A DNA stretch of 64,000 nt, from contig NZ_AP027272.1 in the NCBI RefSeq assembly GCF_036322805.1, positions 1,054,001 to 1,118,000 on the forward strand, in the 5' to 3' direction. Source of the DNA: Planctobacterium marinum (GTDB lineage: Bacteria; Pseudomonadota; Gammaproteobacteria; Enterobacterales; Alteromonadaceae). This document shows positions 36,497-47,589 of this stretch, in pieces. The notes under the pieces are model-generated. The model searched no databases, was not told the DNA's origin, and was given only the letters and a program-made list of their open reading frames with translations. Each line of letters begins with the position of its first letter. The stretch's first letter is position 1. Both the position numbers and the translations under genes were made by a program.

Positions 36497-37672
36497 ATGG
36501 TAATCCAACCTAAAATTCGTGGTTTTATCTGTACTAATGCGCATCCCGCTGGCTGCGCTCACAATGTCAGCACGCAAATTGATTATGTAAAGGCTCAATC
36601 CCATTCAGATGAAGGGCCAAAAAATGTTTTAGTTTTAGGCTGCTCTACCGGATACGGATTGGCTTCGAGAATCGTGTCGGCCTTTGGTTATGGTGCTAAA
36701 ACCTTAGGTGTTTGTTTCGAAAAAGCGCCAACCGAGAAAAAGACGGGTACCGCGGGTTGGTACAATACCGCTGCCTTCCATCAACAGGCAGAAGGGGCGG
36801 GGCTTTATCATAAAACCTTAAATGGCGATGCGTTTTCTAAAGAAATGAAAGCAGAAGTCATCGAAGCGATTAAGCAAGATCTGGGGCAAGTTGACCTGGT
36901 AATCTATAGCCTGGCATCTCCTCGTCGTACTGATCCTGAAACGGGTGAAGTCTATAAGTCCGTGCTTAAGCCCGTTGGCCAAAGCTACACCACTAAAACC
37001 TATGATACCGATAAAGACCTGGTGCATGAAGTTTCACTTGAGCCTGCTTCAGAAGAAGATATTCAAAATACCGTTAAAGTAATGGGTGGTGAAGATTGGG
37101 AATTGTGGTTAGATGCTTTAGCTGAGGCGGGCGTATTAGCGCAAAATTGCAAAACCACCGCTTATACTTATATCGGTAAAGAGTTGACCTGGCCTATTTA
37201 CGGTCACGCGACTATTGGTAAAGCCAAAGAAGACCTGGATCGCGCGGTTAAGGCGATTGAGTCTAAACAGGCTAGCCTGAATGTAAAAGCCTATGTTTCG
37301 TCATTAAAAGCGCTGGTAACTCAGGCTTCCTCTGCAATTCCAGTGATGCCGCTATACATTTCTTTGATATATAAAGTGATGAAGCAAGAAGGCACTCACG
37401 AGGGCTGTATCGAGCAAATCGATGGTTTGTTCCGTTTGTTACTGCAAGATGCTCCGGAAGTAGATGAAGCCAACCGATTGCGCATGGATGGCAAAGAAAC
37501 CAACGATGCTACGCAAGCTAAGATCAAGGAGCTTTGGCAGCAAGTGACACAAGACAACTTCCATCAATTGAGCGACTACGCTGGTTACCATCAAGAATTC
37601 TTACACTTGTTTGGCTTTGGTTTTGACGGTGTTGATTACGAAGCCGATGTCAGCCCGCTGGCAGATTGGTAA
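36497..37672 (+). CDS. fabV: Trans-2-enoyl-CoA/ACP reductase
   Basis: A 391-residue NADH-dependent enoyl reductase of fatty acid synthesis. It opens VIQPKIRGFICTNAHPAGC, the family signature. The dinucleotide loop is VLGCSTGYGLASRI, and the active site has the Tyr and Lys in WPIYGHATIGKAK. FabV is naturally triclosan-insensitive. A terminator follows 24 bp after the stop. Confidence 0.96.
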   Translation: MVIQPKIRGFICTNAHPAGCAHNVSTQIDYVKAQSHSDEGPKNVLVLGCSTGYGLASRIVSAFGYGAKTLGVCFEKAPTEKKTGTAGWYNTAAFHQQAEGAGLYHKTLNGDAFSKEMKAEVIEAIKQDLGQVDLVIYSLASPRRTDPETGEVYKSVLKPVGQSYTTKTYDTDKDLVHEVSLEPASEEDIQNTVKVMGGEDWELWLDALAEAGVLAQNCKTTAYTYIGKELTWPIYGHATIGKAKEDLDRAVKAIESKQASLNVKAYVSSLKALVTQASSAIPVMPLYISLIYKVMKQEGTHEGCIEQIDGLFRLLLQDAPEVDEANRLRMDGKETNDATQAKIKELWQQVTQDNFHQLSDYAGYHQEFLHLFGFGFDGVDYEADVSPLADW

Positions 37673-37696
37673 AAGTGCCTCATTGATCTCGAAAAA

Positions 37697-37719
37697 AACA
37701 CCGCTTAGGCGGTGTTTTT
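37697..37719 (+). terminator. Rho-independent terminator after fabV
   Basis: AACACCGC / GCGGTGTT with a TTAG loop and a T tail ends the fabV transcript. Confidence 0.92.
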
Positions 37720-38027
37720 GCTTCTTTAAATTAAGTGAGTAGAATACACAGCATCTAATTCCCGTCCTCGCGTTGACAAAAAATTGTCAATTGCTAGGGT
37801 TTAGGTTGAAAAATAGTCAATGCGTGACTAAAAAAAAAGCAAAAAAACCAAGTCACACACATTGCCGTAGCACAAAATGCTCAGGTAGTGCTAGAATTCT
37901 AGAGTTTGTATTCAAGGTTTATTTCTGTAACAAAACGTTTTAGTTGAAAAAACAAGAAATAACTTGTTTTAAGCAGTCTTTAAACCTTATCGGGTTAAGT
38001 ATTAATCCTTAACTAGTGCATGTATGT
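37720..38027 (+). promoter_or_regulatory. Leader and control region of the nqr operon
   Basis: These 308 bp contain no gene. Three inverted repeats stand out: TTGACAA/TTGTCAA with a four-base spacer (37773-37790), TAGTCA/TGACTA (37814-37830), and AAAACAAG/CTTGTTTT with a six-base loop (37949-37970). The first two look like operators or overlap a -35 element (TTGACA). The third lies about 60 bp before the nqrA start and could form an RNA hairpin. No regulator can be named. Confidence 0.5.
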
Positions 38028-39368
38028 ATGATTAAAATAAAGAAAGGCCTCAACCTCCCTATTACGGGAGCGCCAAAGCAAGAAATCCATGACGGTGCGC
38101 CGATTTCGCGCGTTGCTGTTCTGGGTGAAGAGTACATCGGCATGCGTCCCACTATGCATTGTCAGGTGGGTGATGTCGTTAAAAAAGGGCAGGTTCTTTT
38201 TGAAGACAAAAAGAACCCAGGCGTGAAGTTCACTGCGCCTTCTGCCGGTGAAGTCATTGAAGTCAATCGCGGCGCAAAACGCGTTTTGCAGTCGGTTGTC
38301 ATCAAGGTTTCCGGCGAGGAGCAGGTGGAATTTGCTAAATATGATGCGGCTGAGCTTGCTTCTCTGGAAAGAGACAAGATCGTTGCACAGTTAGTTGATT
38401 CTGGTTTATGGACTGCACTTCGTACTCGTCCTTACAGTAAAATCCCAGCAATTGACTCAGCGCCTTCGGCGGTGTTCGTTAACGCTATGGATTCCAATCC
38501 ATTAGCCGCTGATCCTGCGGTGATCATCGATGGTAATCAGGCGGATTTTGAAAACGGTTTGAATATCGTTGCTAAGCTGACCGAAGGTAAAACCTGGTTA
38601 ACTAAGGCTCCGGGCGCGGTTATTGCCACTGGCAGTGCTGCGGTCTCTACTGAAGAGTTCTCTGGTCCTCACCCTGCGGGTCTGGTAGGCACGCACATTC
38701 ATTTCCTCGATTCCGCTGGCGCCAACAAAATGGTTTGGCACATCGGTTATCAAGACGTGATTGCTATTGGTAAGCTATTTACCACTGGCGAGTTGGATTC
38801 CTCGCGCGTTGTGGCATTAGCGGGTCCTGTGGTGTCAAATCCAAGACTGGTTCGCACAACTTTAGGTGCCAACACTGAAGAATTAACCGCCGGTGAGTTA
38901 TCTACTGATGATCCGCGCGTAATTTCTGGCTCTGTGCTGCACGGTATGCACGCCCATGGCGTTCACGCTTACCTGGGCCGATATGCCACTCAGGTTTCAG
39001 TTGTAGCTGAAGACAGCGAGAAGAAGTTCCTCGGTTGGATCACGCCGGGCTCTGATAAGCACTCCATCACGCGTGCCTATCTTGGCCATATGGGTGGTGG
39101 CAAACTGTTTAATATGACTTCTACGACTAACGGTTCAGATCGCGCTATGGTGCCAATCGGCAACTACGAGCGAGTTATGCCGCTAGACGTATTACCCACT
39201 TTATTACTGCGCGATTTGCTTTCTGGCGATACCGACGGTGCCCAAACTCTGGGTTGCCTGGAGTTAGACGAGGAAGATCTGGCGTTGTGTACTTATGTAT
39301 GTCCTGGCAAATACGATTACGGCTCCGTACTGCGTGATTGTCTGGATAAGATTGAGAAAGAGGGCTAA
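38028..39368 (+). CDS. nqrA: Na+-NQR subunit A
   Basis: A 446-residue cytoplasmic subunit of the Na+-pumping NADH:ubiquinone oxidoreductase, which takes part in quinone reduction. The start [14 protein letters not shown] is the family signature, so ATG 38028 is preferred over the GTG four codons upstream. [12 protein letters not shown] and the C-terminal cysteine-containing segment [13 protein letters not shown] are present. It is the first of six nqr genes in canonical order. Confidence 0.97.
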   Translation: MIKIKKGLNLPITGAPKQEIHDGAPISRVAVLGEEYIGMRPTMHCQVGDVVKKGQVLFEDKKNPGVKFTAPSAGEVIEVNRGAKRVLQSVVIKVSGEEQVEFAKYDAAELASLERDKIVAQLVDSGLWTALRTRPYSKIPAIDSAPSAVFVNAMDSNPLAADPAVIIDGNQADFENGLNIVAKLTEGKTWLTKAPGAVIATGSAAVSTEEFSGPHPAGLVGTHIHFLDSAGANKMVWHIGYQDVIAIGKLFTTGELDSSRVVALAGPVVSNPRLVRTTLGANTEELTAGELSTDDPRVISGSVLHGMHAHGVHAYLGRYATQVSVVAEDSEKKFLGWITPGSDKHSITRAYLGHMGGGKLFNMTSTTNGSDRAMVPIGNYERVMPLDVLPTLLLRDLLSGDTDGAQTLGCLELDEEDLALCTYVCPGKYDYGSVLRDCLDKIEKEG

Positions 39369-39370
39369 TC

Positions 39371-40588
39371 ATGAGCTTGAAAGATTATCTTGAAAAGATT
39401 GAACCCGATTTCGAACCGGGTGGAAAACACGAAAAGTGGTATGCGCTTTATGAAGCGGTAGCCACAGTTCTATATACGCCTGGTAAAGTGACTAAAGGTA
39501 CGGCTCACGTTCGTGACAGTATCGACTTGAAACGCATCATGATTATGGTGTGGATGGCGACATTCCCGGCCATGTTTTACGGTATGTTTAACATTGGTCA
39601 ACAAGCGCACTTAGCCATTTTAAATGGCGCTGGCGCTGTAACACTACCTGACGTGTGGCAAGCCGCAATCTTTACAGCGCTTGGCGGTCAGTTGGGTGTA
39701 GACGGTGTAAGCTGGTTGGGTATGATGGGTTATGGTGCCTGTTTCTTCCTGCCTATTTATGCAGTTACATTCATCGTTGGTGGTTTCTGGGAAGTGTTAT
39801 TTGCTTCGGTGCGCAAGCACGAAGTTAACGAAGGATTCTTCGTTACCTCAGTTTTGTTCGCCTTAACCTTACCTGCAACTATTCCTCTGTGGCAAGTGGC
39901 ACTGGGTATCACCTTCGGTGTGGTTATCGCCAAAGAAGTATTTGGTGGTACAGGCCGTAACTTCCTTAACCCGGCATTGTCTGGTCGTGCTTTCTTGTAC
40001 TTTGCTTACCCGGCTCAAATCTCCGGTGATGCTATCTGGACAGCAGCAGACGGTTTCTCTGGCGCAACTATGCTAAGCCAGGCCGCTTCTGGAGCATTGG
40101 ATTACAGCAACGTCGCACTTTGGTGGGATGCCTTCTACGGCAATATTCAAGGTTCTGCCGGTGAAGTTTCAACGCTGATGTTATTAATTGGTGGTTTGTT
40201 CATTATTTATCTGCGCATCGCCTCCTGGCGTATTGTATTGGGTGTGCTTCTTGGTGCGGCTATCTTTGCGACACTATTAAATCTGGTGGGCAGCGATACC
40301 AACCACATGATGTCAATGCCTTGGTACTGGCACTTGGTGACTGGTGGTTTTGCCTTCGGTATGTTCTTTATGGCAACCGACCCGGTTTCGGCGTCCTTCA
40401 CCAACCAAGGTAAATGGGCTTACGGCCTGTTGATTGGCGCCATGTGTGTCATGATACGTGTATTAAACCCGGCATTCCCTGAAGGTATGATGTTGGCAAT
40501 CTTGTTCGCCAACCTATGGGCGCCGTTGTTTGACTATTTTGTCGCTCAAAGCAATATAAAACGGAGGATGGCACGTGTCAGCGCGTAA
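39371..40588 (+). CDS. nqrB: Na+-NQR subunit B
   Basis: A 405-residue membrane subunit with about ten helices; it holds riboflavin and a covalent FMN and is central to Na+ translocation. The FMN attachment threonine is in the SGAT motif ([11 protein letters not shown]). [19 protein letters not shown] is the conserved core. The start is 2 bp after nqrA, and the end overlaps nqrC by 14 bp. Confidence 0.97.
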   Translation: MSLKDYLEKIEPDFEPGGKHEKWYALYEAVATVLYTPGKVTKGTAHVRDSIDLKRIMIMVWMATFPAMFYGMFNIGQQAHLAILNGAGAVTLPDVWQAAIFTALGGQLGVDGVSWLGMMGYGACFFLPIYAVTFIVGGFWEVLFASVRKHEVNEGFFVTSVLFALTLPATIPLWQVALGITFGVVIAKEVFGGTGRNFLNPALSGRAFLYFAYPAQISGDAIWTAADGFSGATMLSQAASGALDYSNVALWWDAFYGNIQGSAGEVSTLMLLIGGLFIIYLRIASWRIVLGVLLGAAIFATLLNLVGSDTNHMMSMPWYWHLVTGGFAFGMFFMATDPVSASFTNQGKWAYGLLIGAMCVMIRVLNPAFPEGMMLAILFANLWAPLFDYFVAQSNIKRRMARVSA

Positions 40589-41333
40589 AGAAACTCTCGG
40601 AAGAACTATCGGCATCGTTGTTGCCGTGTGCCTTGCTTGCTCAATTGTTGTTTCTTCGGCTGCTGTAGGCTTGCGTAGCCTTCAGGAGACGAATGCGGCA
40701 CTGGATAAGCAAACTAATATTATCGATGCGGCAGGCTTGCTTGATAAAGCGGCCGGTGACATCGCTGGAACTTATGACAAATACGTTGAAGAACGCTTCG
40801 TTGACCTTGAAACTGGTACCTATGTAGAAGCACCTTATGAAGGTTATGACATGTTCAAAGCCGCTAAGGATTCAGACTACAACGTTCGAGTACAAGGTAG
40901 CAATGTGGGTTTCCAGACTCGTGCTAAAGTTGCCAGTATCTACGTAGTTAAAGACGACAGCGGTAACGTGCAGCGCTTGGTATTGCCTGTGTATGGCAGT
41001 GGTCTTTGGGATCTGATGTACGGTTTCCTGGCTATTGAAGCTGATGGCTCTACCATCCGTAGCTTGGTGTATTACCAGCACAAAGAAACTCCCGGATTGG
41101 GCGGTGAAATTGTCAACCCAGCGTGGAAAGCGAAGTGGGATGGCAAGCAAGCGTTCAAAGATGGTGAAGTTGCCATTCAGGTTAAAAAAGGCGCAGGTAA
41201 TGATAACCCTTATGCGGTTGATGCATTGTCTGGTGCAACGTTAACCAGTAACGGCGTGCAGAACAGCGTAACTTACTGGCTGGGTGAACAGGGCTTCGGC
41301 AAGTACCTGAGCAAACAGTCCTGGAAATCTTAA
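40575..41333 (+). CDS. nqrC: Na+-NQR subunit C
   Basis: A 252-residue subunit with one N-terminal transmembrane helix and a periplasmic domain that carries covalent FMN on the Thr of SGAT ([12 protein letters not shown]). The flavin is attached by ApbE, encoded downstream. The segment [11 protein letters not shown] is conserved. It overlaps nqrB. Confidence 0.97.
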   Translation: MSARKETLGRTIGIVVAVCLACSIVVSSAAVGLRSLQETNAALDKQTNIIDAAGLLDKAAGDIAGTYDKYVEERFVDLETGTYVEAPYEGYDMFKAAKDSDYNVRVQGSNVGFQTRAKVASIYVVKDDSGNVQRLVLPVYGSGLWDLMYGFLAIEADGSTIRSLVYYQHKETPGLGGEIVNPAWKAKWDGKQAFKDGEVAIQVKKGAGNDNPYAVDALSGATLTSNGVQNSVTYWLGEQGFGKYLSKQSWKS

Positions 41334-41344
41334 GGGGCAAAACA

Positions 41345-41977
41345 ATGGCTGAAACAAAAGAAATGAAAAAGGTATTGTTCGGGCCCGTCCTGGACAGTAA
41401 CCCAATTGCATTGCACGTTCTGGGTATTTGCTCAGCGCTGGCGATCACAACCAAGTTGGAAACTGCTTTGGTTATGTCAATGGCCGTAATTTCGGTATTG
41501 GCGTTCTCCAACTTGTTTATCTCTTTAATCCGAAATCACATTCCATCTAGTGTGCGTATCATCATTCAGATGACCATTATCGCTTCCTTGGTAATCGTGG
41601 TGGACCAAATCTTAAAGGCTTATTCCTATTCGGTGGCCAAAGAGCTCTCGGTATTCGTGGGATTGATTATTACTAACTGTATCGTAATGGGACGGGCGGA
41701 AGCTTACGCCATGAAGAGCCCGCCTTTGATGAGCTTTATCGATGGTATAGGTAATGGCTTGGGCTATGCCTTTATCCTGATCGTAATTGGTACTATCAAA
41801 GAGCTGTTTGGCTTCGGTACAATTCTTGGTTTTGAAATCTTACCACTGGTACAAAACGGTGGCTGGTACCAAGGCAACGGTTTATTGATTCTTCCATTTA
41901 GCTCGTTCTTCTTGATTGCCGGTATGATTTGGTTCATCCGTACAATCCGTCCTGAGCAAGTGGAACCAAAGGAGTAA
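41345..41977 (+). CDS. nqrD: Na+-NQR subunit D
   Basis: A 210-residue membrane subunit with six helices, paired with NqrE around the intramembrane [2Fe-2S] cluster. The cluster cysteine pair corresponds to the GICSALAIT region and the [16 protein letters not shown] motif. It starts 11 bp after nqrC. Confidence 0.97.
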   Translation: MAETKEMKKVLFGPVLDSNPIALHVLGICSALAITTKLETALVMSMAVISVLAFSNLFISLIRNHIPSSVRIIIQMTIIASLVIVVDQILKAYSYSVAKELSVFVGLIITNCIVMGRAEAYAMKSPPLMSFIDGIGNGLGYAFILIVIGTIKELFGFGTILGFEILPLVQNGGWYQGNGLLILPFSSFFLIAGMIWFIRTIRPEQVEPKE

Positions 41978-41980
41978 GTA

Positions 41981-42589
41981 ATGGAACATTATATTAGCTT
42001 ATTTGTACGTTCCGTATTTATTGAGAACATGGCGTTGTCTTTGTTCTTGGGGATGTGTACCTTCCTTGCGGTATCTAAAAAGGTAAAGACCGCTATTGGC
42101 TTGGGTGTAGCAGTAATTGTGGTTTTGGGTATTTCGGTACCTGTTAACCAGGTTATCTATGTGAATATCTTGGCGCCAGGTGCACTGGCTTGGGCTGGCT
42201 TCCCGGATGCGGACCTTAGCTTCCTTAACTTCCTGACCTTTATCGGTGTTATCGCAGCATTAGTACAGATCCTGGAAATGAGTTTGGACAAGTTCTTCCC
42301 GGCTTTATATAACGCGTTAGGGATCTTTTTGCCGCTGATCACCGTAAACTGTGCCATATTCGGTGGTGTTGCTTTCGCAGTACAGCGTGAATACAACTTC
42401 ACCGAAAGTATTGTGTACGGCATCGGTAGTGGCTTTGGTTGGGCGATCGCTATCACCCTGTTGGCTGCGGTGCGCGAAAAGCTCAAGTACGCCGATATGC
42501 CTGAAGGTATCCGTGGATTGGGCTCAGTGTTCATGATCGCGGGTCTGATGGCGTTGGGTTTCCAGTCATTCACGGGTGTAGCCCTGTAA
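41981..42589 (+). CDS. nqrE: Na+-NQR subunit E
   Basis: A 202-residue membrane subunit homologous to NqrD in inverted topology. The cysteines in [14 protein letters not shown] and [17 protein letters not shown] provide the other ligands of the intramembrane iron-sulfur site. It starts 3 bp after nqrD. Confidence 0.97.
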   Translation: MEHYISLFVRSVFIENMALSLFLGMCTFLAVSKKVKTAIGLGVAVIVVLGISVPVNQVIYVNILAPGALAWAGFPDADLSFLNFLTFIGVIAALVQILEMSLDKFFPALYNALGIFLPLITVNCAIFGGVAFAVQREYNFTESIVYGIGSGFGWAIAITLLAAVREKLKYADMPEGIRGLGSVFMIAGLMALGFQSFTGVAL

Positions 42590-42613
42590 ACGCCGATACG
42601 AGAGGAAAATTAC

Positions 42614-43846
42614 ATGAATCAAGTTGAAATTTATCTTGGTGTCGGGATGTTTATTGCCATCGTACTTGCGTTGGTATTTATCATCATGTTCGCCAAATCG
42701 AAATTGGTCCCTACAGGTGACGTTAAAATCCTGATCAACGGCGATCCGGACAAAGCTATTACGGCATCTCCGGGTGGTAAGTTATTGGGCGCTCTGGCCG
42801 ACAATGGTATCTTCGTAAGCTCTGCTTGCGGTGGTGGTGGCTCATGTGGTCAGTGCCGTGTTGATATCAAATCTGGTGGTGGTGAAATCCTGCCCACAGA
42901 GCTGGATCACATTACTAAGCGCGAAGCGCGTGAAGGTTGCCGCTTGTCTTGTCAGGTAGCTATCAAGCAGGACATGGATATCGAACTTCCAGAAGAAATC
43001 TTTGGCATCAAGAAGTGGGATTGTGAAGTTATTTCTGACGACAACAAAGCCACTTTCATCAAAGAGCTGAAGCTTAAGATTCCAAATGGCGAAAGCGTGC
43101 CTTTCCGAGCTGGTGGTTATATTCAGATTGAAGCGCCTGCGCACCACGTAAAATACAAAGATTTCGATATTCCAGAAGAGTATCGCCCGGATTGGGAGCG
43201 TTTTGGCTTCTTCGATATCGAATCAAAAGTAGACGAAGAAACCATCCGTGCTTACTCGATGGCTAATTACCCGGAAGAAGAAGGTATAATTATGTTGAAC
43301 GTGCGTATCGCTACGCCACCACCTAATAACCTAAGTTTGCCTGCAGGTAAGATGTCTTCTTATATCTGGAGCCTGAAAGAAGGTGATAAGGCCACGATTT
43401 CTGGTCCGTTCGGTGAATTCTTTGCTAAGGAAACGGATGCAGAAATGGTATTCGTAGGTGGTGGTGCAGGTATGGCACCAATGCGTTCTCACATCTTCGA
43501 CCAGTTACGTCGCATCAAAACCGACCGTAAGATTTCTTTCTGGTACGGTGCCCGTTCTTTGCGTGAAATGTTCTACGTAGAAGATTTCGATATGCTGCAA
43601 GAAGAGAACGACAACTTCAAGTGGCACGTAGCACTTTCTGATCCTCAACCTGAGGACAACTGGGAAGGCTACACTGGCTTTATCCACCAGGTATTGTTAG
43701 AAAACTACCTGAGAGACCACCCAGCGCCAGAAGACTGTGAGTTCTACATGTGTGGACCACCTATGATGAACGCTGCGGTTATCAATATGCTCAAAGACCT
43801 GGGTGTAGAAGACGATAACATCATGCTTGATGACTTCGGTGGTTAA
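42614..43846 (+). CDS. nqrF: Na+-NQR subunit F
   Basis: A 410-residue NADH-oxidising subunit. An N-terminal transmembrane helix (about 5-26) precedes a plant-type ferredoxin domain, with [2Fe-2S] ligands C72, C78, C81 and C113. Next come the FAD-binding RAYSMANYP and the NADH-binding [13 protein letters not shown] strong terminator follows 15 bp after the stop. Confidence 0.98.
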   Translation: MNQVEIYLGVGMFIAIVLALVFIIMFAKSKLVPTGDVKILINGDPDKAITASPGGKLLGALADNGIFVSSACGGGGSCGQCRVDIKSGGGEILPTELDHITKREAREGCRLSCQVAIKQDMDIELPEEIFGIKKWDCEVISDDNKATFIKELKLKIPNGESVPFRAGGYIQIEAPAHHVKYKDFDIPEEYRPDWERFGFFDIESKVDEETIRAYSMANYPEEEGIIMLNVRIATPPPNNLSLPAGKMSSYIWSLKEGDKATISGPFGEFFAKETDAEMVFVGGGAGMAPMRSHIFDQLRRIKTDRKISFWYGARSLREMFYVEDFDMLQEENDNFKWHVALSDPQPEDNWEGYTGFIHQVLLENYLRDHPAPEDCEFYMCGPPMMNAAVINMLKDLGVEDDNIMLDDFGG

Positions 43847-43861
43847 GTTTATTTAAAGTGT

Positions 43862-43887
43862 AAAAAAGGGGCTTTTGCCCCTTTTTT
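43862..43887 (+). terminator. Terminator after nqrF
   Basis: AAAAAAGGGGC pairs with GCCCCTTTTTT across a TTTT loop. It lies between nqrF and apbE, so the maturation genes may depend on partial read-through or a separate promoter. Confidence 0.92.
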
Positions 43888-43916
43888 GTTATCCGTTTGT
43901 GCAAGAATCATTTTCC

Positions 43917-44954
43917 ATGAAAACTAAAAATACCGTCAAACCTCGTCTGTTTGCAGTACTGCTAATTAGTGTTCTGTTGACGCTAATCTCTGGCTGTCAG
44001 CCCGTTCCCAATGAAGTACATTTGACTGGCCCTACGATGGGCACCACTTATAACATTAAATACTGGTCTGAAACTGAGCAAATACCAGAGGATATTCAGG
44101 CGAAAGTGGATGCCGAATTAGTGCATATCAATAAATTGATGTCCACTTACGATCCAGGTTCAGAACTGTCTGTTTTTAATCAGAGCAAAAATACGGAACC
44201 CTATTCTTTGTCAGATGAAACTATGCTGGTAATGAATGAGGCAATTAACATTGCCAAAATGAGTAATGGCTACCTGGATATAACCGTAGGACCCTTGGTT
44301 AACCTTTGGGGATTTGGCCCTCAAGCGAAACCGGAAGTTATCCCAAGTGATGCGGAAATTGTTGCAATACGAGCAAAGGTCGGCTTTGATAAACTCACGC
44401 TTTCCGGAAACACTGTGACGCGTTCCCATCCTGAAATGTATGTGGATTTATCAACAGTTGCCAAGGGCTATGGTGTGGATCGGGTGGCCGAAATTGTTGA
44501 GTCTTTTGGTATCAACAACTATCTGGTGGAAATTGGCGGTGAAATGCGCGTTGCCGGAGAGAAACTCAATGGCCAGCAGTGGCGCATTGCTATCGAAAAA
44601 CCGGTGACAATGGAGCGGGCAGTACAGGAGATAATTTCTGTGGGGAATAACGCGATTGCTACCTCAGGAGATTATCGCAATTACTATGAAGAAGAGGGTG
44701 TTCGCTACTCTCACCTGATAGATCCAAAAACCGGAAAGCCAATTCAGCATAATCTGGTCTCTGTAACGGTAGTGCATCCATCTTGTCTAATCGCAGATGG
44801 CTTCTCAACAGCGATAGCGGTAATGGGTAAAGAGGCAGGCCTTGAGATGGCTCTTCAAAATAACCTGTCGGTTTTACTGATTACCCGAGAAAATGGCGAG
44901 TTTAAAGAGTATACTACACCGGGTTTTGAGTCTTTTCTGATAAATAAGGGATAA
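43917..44954 (+). CDS. apbE: FAD:protein FMN transferase
   Basis: A 345-residue lipoprotein that transfers FMN from FAD to the Thr of SGAT motifs in NqrB and NqrC. The lipobox is LISGC. Family motifs are GPTMGTTYNIKYW, STVAKGYGVDRV, and the metal- and flavin-binding EIGGEMRVAG and ATSGDYRNYY. I chose ATG 43917; the frame extends upstream through the terminator without support. It is followed 7 bp later by nqrM. Confidence 0.96.
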   Translation: MKTKNTVKPRLFAVLLISVLLTLISGCQPVPNEVHLTGPTMGTTYNIKYWSETEQIPEDIQAKVDAELVHINKLMSTYDPGSELSVFNQSKNTEPYSLSDETMLVMNEAINIAKMSNGYLDITVGPLVNLWGFGPQAKPEVIPSDAEIVAIRAKVGFDKLTLSGNTVTRSHPEMYVDLSTVAKGYGVDRVAEIVESFGINNYLVEIGGEMRVAGEKLNGQQWRIAIEKPVTMERAVQEIISVGNNAIATSGDYRNYYEEEGVRYSHLIDPKTGKPIQHNLVSVTVVHPSCLIADGFSTAIAVMGKEAGLEMALQNNLSVLLITRENGEFKEYTTPGFESFLINKG

Positions 44955-44961
44955 GTACGTA

Positions 44962-45273
44962 GTGAGTACCTTTCTGTTAGCTTTTGTATTCTTTTTAGTA
45001 GTGGTGGCTGCCATGGCCATTGGTTACATTCTGCAAAATAAAACCATATCCGGGTCTTGTGGTGGGCTTGGCGCTTTAGGTATTGAAAAAGCTTGTGATT
45101 GCCCGGAACCTTGTGATCGCAAAAAGGCTAAACTAGAGCGGGAACAAGCAAGGCAAAAAAAATTCAGGAATGGCAAAACAACAAAATTATCTGATTGCTA
45201 TCTGCGCAATTGGATATCTAATCGGGTGCTACTACTAAATACCCCGACAACCTTGGGGCGTAAAGCTGCATAA
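44962..45273 (+). CDS. nqrM: NqrM, Na+-NQR iron-sulfur maturation protein (apparent frameshift)
   Basis: NqrM delivers iron for the intramembrane cluster of NqrD/E. A transmembrane helix (FLLAFVFFLVVVAAMAIGYI) is followed by SGSCGGLGALGIEKACDCPE and PCD, with the four conserved cysteines. The annotated frame continues to 103 residues with an unusual tail. NqrM is normally about 70-80 residues. At the run of eight A after ARQ (45155-45162), shifting to the other frame gives KKIQEWQNNKII and a stop at 45192-45194. That looks like a normal NqrM ending (77 residues). A missing A in the sequence, or slippage at the run, is likely. GTG is the start used. Confidence 0.9.
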   Translation: MSTFLLAFVFFLVVVAAMAIGYILQNKTISGSCGGLGALGIEKACDCPEPCDRKKAKLEREQARQKKFRNGKTTKLSDCYLRNWISNRVLLLNTPTTLGRKAA

Positions 45274-45415
45274 ACACAAAGCGCCCCAACACTTTGCTTT
45301 TAATACTGTAAAAATACTGTCACAATCCTTTACATAACTGCTGTAAATTCAGACAATAGCCGCGAATTATGGTGGATAACTCACCTCTGGCAGTATCCCA
45401 ATCTGTGATCTGCAT

Positions 45416-45442
45416 TCAACTATTTTTATATCTTGCCGTTAA
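45416..45442 (+). promoter_or_regulatory. Candidate sigma-28 (FliA) promoter of the chemoreceptor
   Basis: TCAA (45416-45419), then 15 bases, then GCCGTTAA (45435-45442). This is one mismatch in each half from the FliA consensus TAAA-N15-GCCGATAA. It lies 39 bp upstream of the methyl-accepting chemotaxis gene, a class of gene often driven by FliA. Confidence 0.5.
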
Positions 45443-45480
45443 GGTCTTGATAAAAAACAAATAATTAGAAAGGTTGCTCT

Positions 45481-47478
45481 ATGTGGTTTCAAAAGTCTAT
45501 CAGTCAACGACTGATTGCGATTTGTCTTTCGGGTATCGCTGTCTTATTCCTGCTCTATGGTATTTGGCAGGTACAACAAGTTAAATCCAGCACTGTTGAA
45601 AAAGTGAATGGTGATATCCAAAACATCGTTGCTCAGAAAGCCACAGAAATTGCAGGCTTTTTCTATGCCAAAGGTCAGGTGATACACAGTGTGTTTGCAA
45701 ATCCTTTGGTTTTAGATTGGTTCGAGAACTACGATGATCGACGCGGCGATCTCTCTGGAGATGAAGATTACCGCAAGGTTTGGGATTACTTTAAGTTTTT
45801 CTCCGATAAAGACCCCGCTATTAAAAGTGTGTTTTTTGGTTCGGCTAACACCTTTGAATATTTCGATTTGAATGGTCGCTATGAAGGTGATCCTAATTAT
45901 TACACTAACAAGCGTCCTTGGTGGTTTGAAGCGCAAGACAAAGGGCGCTTATACCTTTCTGATCCCGCTGTAGACGCTAACGACAAATCCATCTCTGCCA
46001 CTATTAAAACGGTGGTGAATCGCAATGGCCGCTTTTTAGGGATTGGTGGGATGGATATCTTGATCAGCACTATCGGTGAAGAACTACTCAGTAAAATCAA
46101 GTATCAAGGTATGGGCAATGCCTTCCTGGTAACCGACAAAGGCGTGTTGGTGTATTTCCCTGGTTTTACAGAGAGCTTTCCGCCGGGCTCAGATATGAGT
46201 AAGGTAGACTCTTATTTCAGTGATTCCAAAGGCTTTGCGCAGCTGAAAAACATGGTATCCCGTCAAGATAGCGGTATGGCAGATGTCAATTGGAAGGGTG
46301 AACACTACAAGGTTATTTTCGATAAGGTAGCTGGTGAGTATCCCTACTTTAATTGGAAGCTGGGCTTTATGGTGCCTGATCAAGCGGTGAGCGAGCCAGT
46401 GGCCAGCGCCGTATGGCAAGTCACCTTCCTGATGTTGATTATGTTAGGCATCATCGCCGTTATGGTATACATGATTGTACGTCCCATGCTTAACCCGTTG
46501 AATTCTATGGTTGATGCCATGAAGGATATTTCCCGTGGTGATGGTGATTTGACCAAACGCATCGACTTAAACCGCGAAGATGAAATTGGCCAATTGGCCA
46601 GTGAATTTAACGCCTTCATGGATAAAATTCAGTCGTTAGTGAAGCAAACCATGGACATCACCGCGGAAGTGAATCGCGCCACCAAAAATGTTAGCGAAAT
46701 TACCCAACACAACTTGGATTTGGTGAACAACGAGAAATCGGAGATTGAATCAGTAGCCAGCGCTAGTTATGAAATGGCGGAGACCAGTAAAGACGTTTCT
46801 CGCAATACTAGCGGCGCAATGGAAGTGGCCGATAGTGTTAAAGAGGAGATGGATAAGGGTAGTTCGGTAGTTAAGTCAGCGGTTGGCGATATTAATTCGT
46901 TGTCCAGCCAGATTAGTGAAGCCTCAGAAGTGGTGGCGGCACTGGAAGCGGAAACCGATAAAATTGGCGAGGTGCTCGACGTTATCTCGGCTATTACTGA
47001 GCAAACTAATCTGTTGGCACTAAATGCGGCGATTGAAGCGGCTCGCGCAGGTGAGATGGGTCGTGGCTTCGCGGTTGTGGCAGATGAAGTAAGAACATTG
47101 GCCAGCCGAACCCAAGAATCTACCCGTCACATTCAGGAAATCATTGGCGCCTTGCAAACTACAGCCAAACAAGCCAGCCAGGCCATGACCACCAGTAACA
47201 GCCAGGCAGAATCTGGCGTGCAACGGGTTGCCGATTTGCAAAAAGTGTTGGATCAAGCCTTTACTGGAGTAGAGCAAATTCAGCAGCAGATGCAAAGTAT
47301 AGTGGCAGCCAACACCCAGCAGTCTTACACTGCGGAAGAGATAGCCCGTAATGTAAGCCATATTACTGAGCTGGCGGATGAGACGGTGTCAGAGAGTAAA
47401 GATGTTGAAAAGAATATCTCTGACCTGAAACGTTTGGCTGAGAACCTGGATGATGTTTTGAAACACTTCCGGGTGTAA
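45481..47478 (+). CDS. Methyl-accepting chemotaxis protein
   Basis: A 665-residue transmembrane chemoreceptor. TM1 covers about residues 10-30, and a periplasmic Cache-type ligand domain follows (about 35-300; it contains [11 protein letters not shown] and [10 protein letters not shown]). TM2 is at about 315-335, then a HAMP domain ([20 protein letters not shown]), then the signalling hairpin with the tip segment [19 protein letters not shown], followed by [12 protein letters not shown]. There is no CheR-binding pentapeptide at the C-terminus (ends HFRV). The ligand is unknown. A terminator follows the stop. Confidence 0.95.
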   Translation: MWFQKSISQRLIAICLSGIAVLFLLYGIWQVQQVKSSTVEKVNGDIQNIVAQKATEIAGFFYAKGQVIHSVFANPLVLDWFENYDDRRGDLSGDEDYRKVWDYFKFFSDKDPAIKSVFFGSANTFEYFDLNGRYEGDPNYYTNKRPWWFEAQDKGRLYLSDPAVDANDKSISATIKTVVNRNGRFLGIGGMDILISTIGEELLSKIKYQGMGNAFLVTDKGVLVYFPGFTESFPPGSDMSKVDSYFSDSKGFAQLKNMVSRQDSGMADVNWKGEHYKVIFDKVAGEYPYFNWKLGFMVPDQAVSEPVASAVWQVTFLMLIMLGIIAVMVYMIVRPMLNPLNSMVDAMKDISRGDGDLTKRIDLNREDEIGQLASEFNAFMDKIQSLVKQTMDITAEVNRATKNVSEITQHNLDLVNNEKSEIESVASASYEMAETSKDVSRNTSGAMEVADSVKEEMDKGSSVVKSAVGDINSLSSQISEASEVVAALEAETDKIGEVLDVISAITEQTNLLALNAAIEAARAGEMGRGFAVVADEVRTLASRTQESTRHIQEIIGALQTTAKQASQAMTTSNSQAESGVQRVADLQKVLDQAFTGVEQIQQQMQSIVAANTQQSYTAEEIARNVSHITELADETVSESKDVEKNISDLKRLAENLDDVLKHFRV

Positions 47479-47512
47479 GGCTTGTCGAAAGATTGCTTTT
47501 TAATGCGTTAAG

Positions 47513-47537
47513 AAACCCGCCGCACGGCGGGTTTTTT
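47513..47537 (+). terminator. Terminator after the chemoreceptor gene
   Basis: The 9-bp stem AAACCCGCC / GGCGGGTTT has a GCAC loop and ends in T residues. Confidence 0.93.
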
Positions 47538-47589
47538 ATGTAGCTCGCCGTTTAAATGTTCCGGACATATACGGTATTCACTGCATCCC

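Noticed and set aside
43862-43887. Extension of the apbE start upstream through the terminator
   Set aside because: The extended frame would start inside the nqrF terminator; ATG 43917 gives a proper lipoprotein signal.
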